Shown piece after piece: positions 10,223 to 20,748 of a stretch of DNA of 64,000 nt. The translations under genes were made by a program, and so were the position numbers. The DNA is taken from positions 24,611,681 through 24,675,680 of the forward strand of contig OU612071.1 in NCBI GenBank assembly GCA_914767715.1. The letters run 5' to 3'. The stretch is from Membranipora membranacea (lineage: Eukaryota; Bryozoa; Gymnolaemata; Cheilostomatida; Membraniporidae). The notes under the pieces were generated by a model. The model worked only from the letters and a program-made list of their open reading frames with translations. It was not told the DNA's origin and made no database searches. Numbering within the stretch: the stretch's first letter is position 1; each line of letters begins with the position of its first letter.

Positions 10223-12212
10223 CTCAATTTCATCGACTTCAGGCGTCACCTCTTGTTCCCCTTCAGATTTATCTTCTTTGCGCTCTTTAGCCTTCACTGT
10301 ACCTTTCGCTGGCAGCTTCTAAATGATATAAATTGATAAAATAAAATGAGTTCTCAATTGCATAATCAACTCGTTGCCGATGAATCTCCACCCTTCAGCA
10401 AAGTTAATCCAACCAAATTCAACATTGTCAAAAAGAATTCAGACCTAAGACAATGAGATCAGATCAACAAACCTACCTCCGCTGTTTACTTCCACCATCG
10501 CTGTAGTATTTTTCGCTACCATCTGATGGCTCTGCCATTTCATATTCAGAATAATCTGAGTCAATGTCTGAATCATCGGACACTTAGAGAAAATGTACAG
10601 ATTGGCTTGCTTGATTAGGTAAGAAGTATGATTTTACTACATGATAGATCATCTTGGAAAAAAACTCATGTTAAAACTTACAACAGACTCTTTCAGGTTC
10701 ATGGACTGAAAGCCAATAATATACCAATCCGAACCAAGTATATGGTCGTGATTGCTACCTCCAGATCTATTTTCCAGTGTCTCAAACGCGTCTCTGATGG
10801 TTGCTGATAGATCTTCAAGTTCATCCTGTTCTTCGAAGTCGAAAACTGATAGTGAACCTAAAACAAATTGTCAAAGGTCTTTTTATTCTGCATTTCTTCA
10901 AATTGTCAGAATAGTCTAGTTTGAATTTTTGTTGTAACAAAAATTATCCACAGAAATTATAATTTTTGAGGAGGGTTATTCAAACCTACCGGATCCCGCG
11001 CGAGGTGAAGGCAGTCCCGCTGCTTCAACATCATCGAATTCACAAGCTAATGACTGGCCTAAAATAGATGACATTGTTATTGGATCAACTAAGTATAGTT
11101 GTTTGAATCCATGCCAACTAACGTAAAAATGTACACATGATAGAGATATTATGTAAAATTTAAACTTTAGTATGCATTTTTTTGAGATACGGTAGTAATA
11201 CTGATTTTATACAGCTACCTGTTTTGCTGCTCTGGATGGGTTCGAGATGAGGCCCCTAGAAAGGCTGACATAAAGTATTAAAGCCTGTAAAAATTAACAC
11301 CATGGATTAAGAGAATTTATTTACAAAACTCTACTTGGGAACTCATGCAACACACATGCATTCTTAGCCTAGGTTTGAAGCCAACCAGTGATCTATGTTT
11401 GTGGTGGTTGGCTTAGGATAGAACAGGTGAAAATTAAAAATGTGTCACACTACCAGTCCATTAATGGATTGGAATGGAAAAATTACAAGGCTATTACAGC
11501 CCTGTAATTTTTCCATTCAAAAAAAGTGCTGCCTGTTAAATAAAATTACAATATTCTGAATTATCTAGTGTGGTTTTGGAGCTTAAACGCTGGAATTCCA
11601 CTCCTATGTGCCGAATCCAACCCCAACCCCAATACCAAAACAAAAACATTCCCGCCCACTTGCACACTTTGTTGGCTTAGTACATAGGCTAGTACTTCCT
11701 TATTCATCGAGTTGCTAGTTGCAGTGAACAAGTGGTGCGGTTTAAATGTGACGAATGGGAAAACGATTTTACTAGAGTAACATTGCTTCAAACACGGCTT
11801 ACCCGGTAGAGTGTTGGTCCCAGACACAGGGTGTTCAGGCTCCTCTCTCGTCTGGCTGTCATCTCTCATGGCTGAGGAAGTTGAGTAGACGTTGATGTCA
11901 TTTCCAGGCGTCTGGCGGTTCTCTCCTAAGGCTGAGGAGGTCGAACGGTTATTGATGTCATCTGTATGGCCTGGACAATGTCCCCGACTCACCATGCCTG
12001 GTGTGTGTGTCGCCCTACAGACTAGATAATGATGATAATTAGATGTACATCTTCAAGCTACTACCCTCACAAGCTGATAAATTCATGCTGATGATTTATG
12101 CTCTTGTTTCAAAAGCCCAATCATTGTAATTATAAATTTTTTTAATTAAAGGGCAAAAATTAAATGTCAAACTCACTTCATTGGCAGATCGTTTTCGGCT
12201 CGGTCTACTCAT
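10223..12212 (-). CDS. Acidic N-terminal exons of the same gene
   Basis: Exons on the minus strand: 12177-12212 (MSRPSRKRSANE, a basic start with a perfect GAA|GTGAGT donor); about 11803-11995 (TDDINNRSTSSALGENRQTP then a second copy of the repeat, VYSTSSAMRDDSQ); 10990-11058 (QSLACEFDDVEAAGLPSPRA); 10759-10857 (SVFDFEEQDELEDLSATIRD); 10477-10582 (SDDSDIDSDYSEYEMAEPSD); 10223-10318 (GTVKAKERKEDKSEGEQEV). Phases join cleanly from the 11.8 kb exon through 10477. The joins 12177 to 11995 and 10477 to 10318 do not, so at least one small exon or an error is missing. The protein is low-complexity, acidic then Lys-rich, with no enzyme motif, and looks like a nuclear, disordered N-terminus feeding into the zinc-knuckle exons at 8.9-9.9 kb. 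Assigning all exons to one gene is inference. Confidence 0.45.
11469..11519. repeat. Short inverted repeat
   Basis: AATGGAAAAATTACAAGG is answered by CCCTGTAATTTTTCCATT across a short loop. It lies in an intron of the surrounding minus-strand gene. Confidence 0.6.
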
Positions 12213-13059
12213 GTTTAGGTACCTTCTAATAAATACAACTGCAAGATAGGAAAGGCACCGGATTGATGGTTGAATCCACGGATTCCCATGCTGGAATCCG
12301 CGGTTTGACTCCAGGTTTTTGCGCTGCTGATTAGAACAGTATTTCAGTGCGAAAGACTGATGATGACAAATATTCATGTTCTTATCTTAACGCAAGAACT
12401 AGGAGTTGGATTTCCAAGTTATATTTTTTAGATATTTTGGTGTCCTCCCCTAGGTGAATCCAGAAGCCCACGGTTGATTTCTTAAATATGGGCGTACAGA
12501 TTAGCCTTGTCCCACCTAAAGAATCTAAGCCTGCTCGAGAGATTAAGTTGTTGCATAACATAGCTCTATTGCGTGATATGAGCTTGTGGGACCGAGTGTA
12601 TATGTTTGCTGGCTATTTCATCACAAAAGGTCGCTCAGGACAACAACTGTTGACGGACCAGGAATATTCAGGTTGAAATGGTGAGGGCCCTGGAATGCAC
12701 TTGGACTCAAGGGCTAAATCTAAATGCCAGTTATATGTTAGTCAACCATTAACGGCTTGCAGTTTTAACTGTATTACAAGGGTTGAAACTGTAAGTCTTT
12801 CAATGACAGGTTACTTGAAGTAACTTTATACAGTTATTGTTCCAAGTTAATTCAAGTAACCTGTGATGGTTGGCACAAACTACATGGCTATCCTCATGTT
12901 GTAGTATCAGAACTGGCACAATGTATATGGTACAAATGTTCTGACGGTAAATCTTATGGGTGGAAATAAATCCTACGTGAGTAACATTACTGATAAATAA
13001 ATCTCAGGTAGCTTTCTCCTTCTTCGGAATTTGAAAATATATTCTTAAGGAACTTTGTT
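12213..13059. other. Upstream region of the 12.2 kb gene; no supported gene
   Basis: A plus-strand frame at 12488-12676 (62 codons, ending LLTDQEYSG) looks somewhat protein-like but has no family match I know. An imperfect inverted repeat (CAGGTTACTTGAAGTAACTT against AAGTTAATTCAAGTAACCTG) lies at about 12808-12873. Confidence 0.35.
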
Positions 13060-14480
13060 AGATGGGGAGACGTCTTCAAGCAGCTGGCATAAACTTGTGA
13101 AACAATGTATTACCAACTGTCGGTACTAGAGATATAAAAATTGGCAGAGGAAATGGCATGGACCTACAAAAACCAACTTAAACTGATTAATACTAGTATA
13201 CAATTCAGTGCAAAAACCTGTACTAAGTTATGCCATGTGATCATGTTTGAGATGAATAGTTATTGCCAAGCGGCCATGAAATAAAAATGAAATTGTGGGA
13301 ACTTGTGAAGCAGTATATTACCAACTGCTGAGTCTACTAGACAATTACTTACCAGGTATTTAGAGATGGCAGAGCAAAAGTCAAAAGTTAATGGACAATA
13401 TTTTGCGTAATTAAACTGATGAGGACTACACAGGTAACAAAGCCTTTCGAAGAACATGGAATCGGAAATGGCATGATTGATACAATAACATAATTATTAA
13501 TAATAATGACTAATACTAGTATACAATTCAGTGTAAAACTTTTAAAGAGTGTTACCGCTTGATCCTATTGGAGATGAACATTTATTGAGAAAGTTACTAT
13601 GATAAAATCATGAAATATAAAATTGAAATTGTGGGGACTTGTGAAGCAGTGTATTACCAACTGCGGGGACTAACAGACAACTATTAGTTGTTGAGAGATG
13701 GCAGAGCAGAGGTAAAAAATTAATGCTCAATATGTTGTGTAGTCAAAAAGATGAAACTACACCAGTAATAAAGCTTGTCTAAGAACATGGAATAGGAAAT
13801 GTCATGATTGATACTACTAATACTAACCAACACTTGTATACTAGTGTTGGTTAGTATTAGTAGTATCAATCATGACATTTCCTATTCCATGTTCTTAGAC
13901 AAGCTATATTACTGGTGTAGTTTCATCGTTTTGACTAGTTATACATTGACATTGACTAATGACTAATACTAGTATACATTCGGTGTAAAACTTTTACAGA
14001 GTTTTACCGCTTGATCCTATTGAAGATGAACATTTATTGAGAAGGTTACAATGATAAAATCATGAAATATAAAATTGAAATTGTGGGGACTTGTGAAGCA
14101 CTAATAGACAACTATTAGTTGTTGAGAGACGGCAGAGTAAAGGTCAAAAATTGATGCTCAATATGTTATGTAGTCAAAACCATGAGACTACACAAGTAAA
14201 ACAGCTTGTCAAATAACATGGAATAGGAAATGGCATGATTGATACTAATAATACTAATTAACATTACTATACAACGTATACTAATTGAATACTAATATAC
14301 AGTGTGATCCTGTTGGAGATGAAAAAACTGTAATTGTTGGGACTTGTGAAGCAGTGTATTACCAACTGGGGGGACAACTAGACAACTAGTTAAATGTATT
14401 TAGAGACAAGGTCAAAGGTTAAATTTTCAATAAATTATGCAGCAAAAAAATTGGTTGTGACTGTGATGAAATTCTTGAGA
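13060..14480. repeat. Degenerate tandem repeat block, unit about 330-450 bp
   Basis: The words GGGACTTGTGAAGCAGTGTA, TTACCAACTG, TTTAGAGATGGCAGAGCAAA, AACATGGAATAGGAAATG and CATGATTGATAC recur in the same order from about 13.09, 13.30, 13.63, 14.08 and 14.34 kb. Copies differ by many substitutions and deletions. There is no coding frame longer than about 65 codons. The block looks like an old local amplification, possibly of a transposon end. Confidence 0.7.
13741..13936. repeat. 196-bp near-perfect palindrome
   Basis: The left arm (13741-13838) and right arm (13839-13936) are reverse complements with only a few mismatches. The centre is ACTTGTATACTAGT, and the arms contain GTCTAAGAACATGGAATAGG and its complement. 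There is essentially no spacer. It is built from the local tandem-repeat unit, so it arose by inverted duplication of one copy. Confidence 0.85.
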
Positions 14481-15254
14481 AAGCGCAAAATTACTGAGCA
14501 AAGATCAATCAGTTTGACTTAATAATTTTCTGGTTATCTCACATTCACTCTCTAAAGGCAGCATTGTGGTTCACAATCTAATTATCTTTTAACCACTTTT
14601 GGGCTTCTTATAGTTGATTGATTGCAAAGAGATTGGTAACTGAATACATAAATATTTCTGTTTGTAAACTTGCAATTTGAATTATGGGGTCAATTGGTAT
14701 GGATGTGCATTCAATCTTACAACACACAGTGAGATGTTGATTCTTGGTAGTCTCAGACTGAAGATTTACTGCTATTGATGAAACATGAATGGAATGGTGT
14801 TGGTGTGGACGACAATAGGCTTTATGGGTTCGAATAAATTGAAGTAAAGGAAAGTCTATATTTTCGCAGCCAGCCAATACAAAACCCAGATAGGGAAAAA
14901 TTCTCAGTTATGAGGACATTATTTCTTGACCAGACTTGATCAAAGGAGTTTGGTAAATGAGCAAAATAAGTACTTATCTATGAATATAAACTTCCTTCTT
15001 ATATTTTCGTTTTTCGATTTTGCAAGAGTATGCAAATAAAACAATTAAAGACGAATGACTCCAGACGAATGACTCCAAATGATTATTTATTGCAATTCTC
15101 ACGTTCCGAAAACAGTGAATCTGGAGGATCCCCACACTAAAACAAAGTAAACGATATATCGGTTCAGGGTCATAAATGTACAAATACAGTACATGTATAA
15201 ATGTACAAAATTGCACCACGACTCACCAACTTGAATATCTCATGCTATGCTTAC

Positions 15255-16391
15255 CGAACCAAGTGTGACAAGGGTACACCTTGCCTCGAGTTTCGCGTCT
15301 TCCTCCTCTTTGGCTTCTTCTTTAAGCCTACGCTGTAACAGCTCACTATCAACACCTGTTCCATAAAGATTGCTAAAATTGTTTTATCGATTTCTCTTCA
15401 TCAATATCATCAATCAATATTAAAGAATAAAGCACATCATTATTGCAAACTGAAAAAGTAAACATTGACTTGCAGGTGGTTGGTGGGCCAATTTATATCT
15501 CAAACAAAGCAGATTAGTGACAGGATGGTAATTTATACTTTTAATTTGTTTCCTAATCAGGATTATAATTACATAATAAAATATTTTATTGACTTCCAGT
15601 GACACATGACTACAGATTATTCAGGGAATATAAAACAAATGGGTCATTGTGTGAGTGAGTACCTCTAGAGAGAGAGAGAGAGAGAGAGAGCGAGATCGGT
15701 GTAAATAAAATCTATCAAACTATAGTCTACACTGGACCAAACCCATGGGGATGATGCATAGTATTATGATAGAATGGAATGCATTGCAAACGTGCCAATC
15801 AACGGACTGTTTGGAAGGAACTATGTTGGGACATCAGGGAGGTTGACTTGTCATGTACAGCACACCTGAAACCTTGCTCAACAACACACATTCGTTCATC
15901 TCGCAGCAAGCCTAATAGTTTAATACTCATAGAACTAACACAGTGTACAACAAGAAAACCTTTCTATACTCAAACAACAGAAAACTAAAACTAAACTCAT
16001 ATCTATTATGTTCTTATTCTGGGGATATTATTCTGAGGATAGCGAAACCGCGCAGCACACTGCACAAAATGAGCTTATTTCACCTACCACTATACGGTGT
16101 GGACTTTCAGTGAGGAAAATTCACATGAACTGCAAAATAAAAGCCTTCATTTGTGCGGGTAAGCTACAACTCGTGCAGGGAAAGTTTCGGTCCGCTCTAG
16201 ACTACTACACATCTTTGTGTGTCATGTCGTGTCTATATTAGCTTACCTAATAAGTACAGCTATAGGGAAAGTATGTCCGTCTACAATGGTCGGTCTGATG
16301 AAGATACTTAGAGCGCGACCTTCACCCAGGCCCCGAGTAGCTGGTATCTCTATCTCGTGAATGTTCATGTCTGCCTTCCTCAGGCTAAAGT
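15255..16391 (-). CDS. Two exons of an unrecognised gene
   Basis: Exon 16247-16391 (acceptor TATTCTCAG, donor TTAG|GTAAGC) is fully open: DMNIHEIEIPATRGLGEGRA then LSIFIRPTIVDGHTFPIAVL. Exon 15255-15345 (acceptor GATAG, donor TCG|GTAAGC) is open in the phase that joins to it: ELLQRRLKEEAKEEEDAKLE then ARCTLVTLGS. The first looks like a compact beta-rich domain piece, and the second is a charged helix that could form a coiled coil. No start, stop or known motif is seen, so the gene extends beyond both exons. I do not recognise the family. Support is splice borders, open frame and matching phase only. Confidence 0.4.
15668..15690. repeat. (AG)n microsatellite
   Basis: About 11-12 uninterrupted AG units followed by CGAGATCGG. 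Confidence 0.9.
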
Positions 16392-16752
16392 CTGAGAATA
16401 TCGATAAGAGAATAAGGCTCAGTTAGAACTGAGGAGGGATAGAAAATATGATGGAAGGAAAACCCAACAAACTTGACATATATGTGACAAGTTCCTAACA
16501 TATGTTTGGGGTTAGTGACGCTCTCCCACATCATCATTAGCATGATTTCAAAAGCTATTGGGTCTAGGAATTATAATGTTATGATTGCCTTTGGTGTATA
16601 TTTATATAATTATCTAATACAACAGCAACAATTGGTACATCCAAGGGTAGCACAATTGCTTGCCTAAATGTTTTCAACAACAGTCCTTCGGAAATGATCA
16701 TATACAAAGACTCACCCGTTGAGCTTTGCTTCTGGTAGATGAAGCCATCATG

Positions 16753-16760
16753 GCATAGAG
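16753..16760. repeat. Left 8-bp target-site duplication of the hAT-type element
   Basis: GCATAGAG, identical to 17634-17641 at the other end. Confidence 0.75.
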
Positions 16761-17633
16761 CATGGTTGTGCAACCTTTTCTTGAAAAAGGCCACATTTTA
16801 CGCAGACTCAACTCAAAAGGCCGCATCATATCTTTCAGGGATAAAATTGGACCTGGAGTACCGATTTTGGCACTTCCTATTTTGTAAATACTAATACAGA
16901 TTTGTGTAAAGACTGCAGTATGCAAGAACCATTAACTCAGCAGAAATATCAGTGATATGGTAAGTGTCTGTATCCCTGTGTTTCATGTGAATGACTAAGG
17001 GCAGGGTGGGTGTTGGAGGGGTGCTGTAGCACCCTTCAGCGTTTTAAGTGTAAACAAGTTCATAACGGGACAGTTGTTATTGAGATGAAAGTATTTTCGC
17101 GGAGCGAAAACGTTTTGTGAATTTTTTTGCGCCCTGTTTTAATTTTCATCTTACAGCGCCCACCTTCCTGCAAGTGGAGAATTTTTTTGCATTTATGGTT
17201 GGGAAATGAAAGGTAATGTGGAAATTTTCAGCCGTAATGCAGGAGCACTTGTATGACAGTTTTGCAAAAAATACTAATTACTATTTTGTTTGAGAGCTTT
17301 GTAATTTTAACATCCTAAGGTCACTGTTTTGTATTATTTCAAAAGAAAAACAACTCGAGAAAGTCGTTGGCACCAGTACCACAGTTGTGATGATTTTGTG
17401 TAGAGTGGCTGGGGAACCTTTACTACATGCACAATACAGAATGGCCACTATTTTGAAATATCCTGTACATACAGAGCGTACTATGCATATTTGGTTCTCC
17501 ACATAACGAAAGAGGAATCAAAATTGATGCGTAATAACTTTTTTAGGCATGAGGCAACAATTAGGCCGCAAAGATTACCCATTAGGCCGCAGTGGCAAAA
17601 AGGCCGCAGGTTGCCCACAGCTGGCATAGAGCA
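16761..17633. mobile_element. Non-autonomous hAT-type DNA transposon with 8-bp target duplication
   Basis: The direct repeat GCATAGAG stands at 16753-16760 and 17634-17641, immediately outside termini CATGGTTGTGCAACCTTTT (left) and, inverted, CAGCTGTGGGCAACCTGCGG (right). An 8-bp duplication with short CA..G termini is the signature of the hAT superfamily. Sub-terminal AAAGGCCGCA-like words repeat near both ends (AAAAGGCCGCATC on the left; GGCCGCAGTGGCAAAAAGGC on the right), as expected for transposase-binding motifs. The 873-bp body has no transposase frame (longest 60-75 codons), so it would need a partner element. The intact 8-bp duplication suggests a fairly young insertion. Confidence 0.75.
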
Positions 17634-17818
17634 ATAGTTTCCTGCTTTAGAATCAATTAATTAAGAATTATACAGGAGTTTTTCCGTCCACATTGCGTCA
17701 ATAGACTTTTTAATTTGGATGAAACCATCCAATAAGATTGGGCGTATCGATGTTCAAATAATCTACACCCTTGATATGCTTGCATAATTGCAATATTTAG
17801 AACTCATTATGATTTTGT

Positions 17819-17925
17819 GTCCCCATAATCGAGGTTAACGTAACTTACATGTCCCCATAATCGGGGTTAGCGTAACTTACATGTCCCCATAATCGAGGTT
17901 AACGTAACTTAGATGTCCCCATTAT
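17819..17925. repeat. 32-bp tandem repeat, 3.3 copies
   Basis: CCCCATAATCGAGGTTAACG followed by TAACTTACATGT repeats with a period of 32 bp (starts at 17821, 17853, 17885, 17917). There are few differences between copies. Confidence 0.9.
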
Positions 17926-18790
17926 TTAGCTAGCACAGGGAAAGCCTATTAAATGCCTTTTTAGCTCAGCACTAGCAAGCCAAACTATTCTTCTACCAGC
18001 TAGTCATCTTGGCAGAATGATAGAAATAAGTATAAAAACTGATGGCAGCCAAATTTGATGTTGTTGCATGGATTAAACCCAATCCTGTCCTGCTGAAAAA
18101 AAAACCATGATGTTATATCTCCAATGATACCCTACCAAAATGGCTACATGCCAACTTCCTTTCTTGCAAGAGCCTGGATGATGGACGGCGCCGGAACTTT
18201 GCCGACCTGCCGACTGCTGACAGGCCTGTTCTCAGATATTTCAGTCTTAGCATTTGATTTCCAACCTAAATGCAAAATGCAAGTGCATATGCTAACAGTA
18301 TGCAAGTGCATATACTAACAGTACCCCCAGCACATGTTGGTAACCCATTTAGGTCAGTGAACTGACTGAACTTACCATGTTTCCTTGCTTTTTCCTCTCC
18401 CTTGTGAAAACGTTTCTTTTTGCATGGGGGGCCGCCATTTTGAATTATAATTTCCAGTTACAGCTGCATTGGGAGTTGTACTCTTCATTTCCATGGAATC
18501 ATAACTCCTAAAAATTCTAGCAATGAGATCATTCAGAATGTACTCCTAATGGTTTAGACAATTTTTAGCCAACCATGCAACCAACTGGCTAAGCCCTTAG
18601 ACAATGCAGAATAGTCCATCTACTAATATTGGAACAGACCAATGAATAACAACTGAGTACAATTGCCTAGAATCCCAATACCCTGGTAGGCCTCCGATAA
18701 GGCTTTGTTGAGTGGAGTGCAAATCACAGTTTTTGTGAGCTTTTGTGGGGTAGCACAATGTGCTGCCTTTCTATCACAAATCAGCAGCAG

Positions 18791-19382
18791 TTATGGGCTA
18801 CATACATGCTGTGCTGACCTGTGTTTCATTACATGTTTTACTTTTTGGTTGACAGATTCAGATGGATTATTATAGAACAGTTGACCATTGTTGTTAGCGC
18901 AATTGACGTTTTGTTTCAGCATGTTTCTATTATTATTCAGGTACTTGACAACTTCAGGGCTAGGACAAACTTCAGTGTAGAGGTTTACAGTATGTTCATA
19001 TGAATCATCAAAGTCTGTAGATGTGCAAAGGTCATACAATGCAGTCTTCACTGTTGTACGAATGCCAAGAACCACTTTTGAAACAAGATTTTTTTCGACA
19101 TGTAAATAACAGCATACCTGTCTGGCATTGGGAAATACACTTTTTAGGGCCTTGATTAACTCCCCCTCCCCGTCTGTACCATAGGCACACGGGTTTTCTA
19201 AAGCCGGGCACAGCTTCTTAATTTCTGCCATCAATGAATGGTATGCTGCAAAAGTTTTGTGAAAGTGTATGAGCATTGGGCCACAGAAGCAAGCAGGATT
19301 ACCAGATTTCCAAAATTTTACTAATACATTCCTGTGTGTGATTTGAGTCACATAAAAATCACCGAGGTTTAATATGGGGTCA
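18791..19382 (-). pseudogene. MULE-like transposase catalytic core
   Basis: The frame is open from the junction at about 19385. It gives AISIDPILNLGDFYVTQ (first Asp block), GNPACFCGPMLIHFHKT, CAYGTDGEGELIKALKSVF (second Asp block, 'GTDGE'), ARQVCCYLHVEKNL (C..H block) and NPSESVNQKVKHV (third acidic block, E about residue 165 of the frame that starts at 19351). All three DDE positions and the Cys-x-x-His pair are therefore visible, which makes this the best preserved transposase core in the window. The N-terminus is missing because LINE-like sequence begins directly upstream. It belongs to the same broad family as 4200-4793, but the two are clearly diverged. It is probably not functional because it is truncated on both sides. 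Confidence 0.7.
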
Positions 19383-19389
19383 ATAGATA

Positions 19390-20090
19390 TAGCTGGCGAG
19401 TTTTTGATCTAACATAATACCAAGATAAGTGACTTTGTCACACATAGTAATGCTTCCACCATTTAAAACAATAAGAGGGGTATGGGCTTAGTTCGTTGAG
19501 TAGAAAATAATATTTCCTGAGTTTTGCTGGCATTCAATAAAAGATCATAATCAGAACATTGCTTAGAAATCCTGTCTATCTCGTTAAAGTATGAGTCTAG
19601 ATCTTGTTGATTGGAAATGCAGCCAATGATACAGGTGTCATCAGCATACTTGATTATGGTAACATTGCTCAATTCAGATGTAATCCGGTCCGTATATATG
19701 GAAAACAAAAGAGGACTCAAAACGGAGCCTTGAGGTGTACCAGTGTTTGTCTTGATGGGTCGAGATAGATTGCCGTCTACCATAGTTCTTTGTACTCTGT
19801 CACTGAGAAAGCTAGATATCCACTCAGTGACAGCAGAGTCGAGGTGCTGGAGTTGTGATATGAGACTGGAGACATTGATTGTATTGAAGGCTGACGAAAA
19901 ATCTTGCATAATTGGTGGCTAGTTTGTCTATGAAAGTGGTTACTGCGGTAGTCAAGCAGAGAATGGCATCTTGTGTAGAACGGTCTGATCTATATCCAAA
20001 TTGATGATAATATTGTTTCAGATCTTGTGGATTTTTTACTTTAGGTAGTGGTTTTATAATAGCGGATTTCACAGTGTTGGAGTAGTTGGT
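19390..20090 (-). pseudogene. Decayed LINE (non-LTR retrotransposon) reverse transcriptase
   Basis: Minus-strand frames give SAIIKPLPKVKNPQDLKQYY, then QFGYRSDRSTQDAILCL, a frame change, DFSSAFNTI, GTPQGSVLSPLLFSIYTDRI, IKYADDTCIIG and, near 19400, VTYLGIMLDQKLAS. These are fingers, palm and the F/YADD catalytic box in the usual order for non-LTR (jockey/CR1-group) reverse transcriptases. Residues between 'DLKQYY' and 'QFGYR' (about 35 in related enzymes) are missing, and there is a frameshift near 19.9 kb. No endonuclease or 3' tail is present. The piece ends abruptly against the MULE-like core at about 19385. Confidence 0.8.
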
Positions 20091-20748
20091 TCCTCGTTTT
20101 ATTATATTTGTATATCTAACAATCTAACAATCAAAAATTAATCTTCCCCGACAGTTACTTTGAGTTTGTATTAACCCTCTCCTCATGAAAGTGAGTTTTC
20201 CAATTAAAAACAATGATTTCTGCTCCTGCTGTGATTGTGTGTAAGACGAGGGTTCATCTCGCTTGTTTAATGCTAAATATCAGGTATAACCTTGTCATTC
20301 AAGGACAACTCAACTCCTGACCCTAAATGTATGTTAATACAACAAATTTGGTGCAATGAAAGTGGTAAAAAAAAGATGTTTTGCATTCAAAATTGATAGC
20401 TCAAAAAATAAGTGTAATCATTATTTGCATGTCAATTTACATAAATCTGATGACAACAAAAATCAAGTTCATCAATTGCAAAATATTAAACAGCAAAATA
20501 AACAGAAGAGCCCCCTGTGATTCCTGTTCTGAGGGTGGAATACATAATATAACACTTCTACTCGATAATGTATGAATCTCTTCTTTCAGATTTTTAACAT
20601 GGATGTTGACCCTTGGATCCCGACTATAAGGGTTTTGATGCTATCAACCTATTACAGGATGGATATTAGAAATTAGGCAATACACAATCTCAAACTTAAA
20701 ATATTTTTACTCATACTTGTGTATGTATCTGACCACTGTTTACCACTG
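20091..20748. other. Gene-free spacer
   Basis: AT-rich. No supported exon or repeat was seen. Confidence 0.45.
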
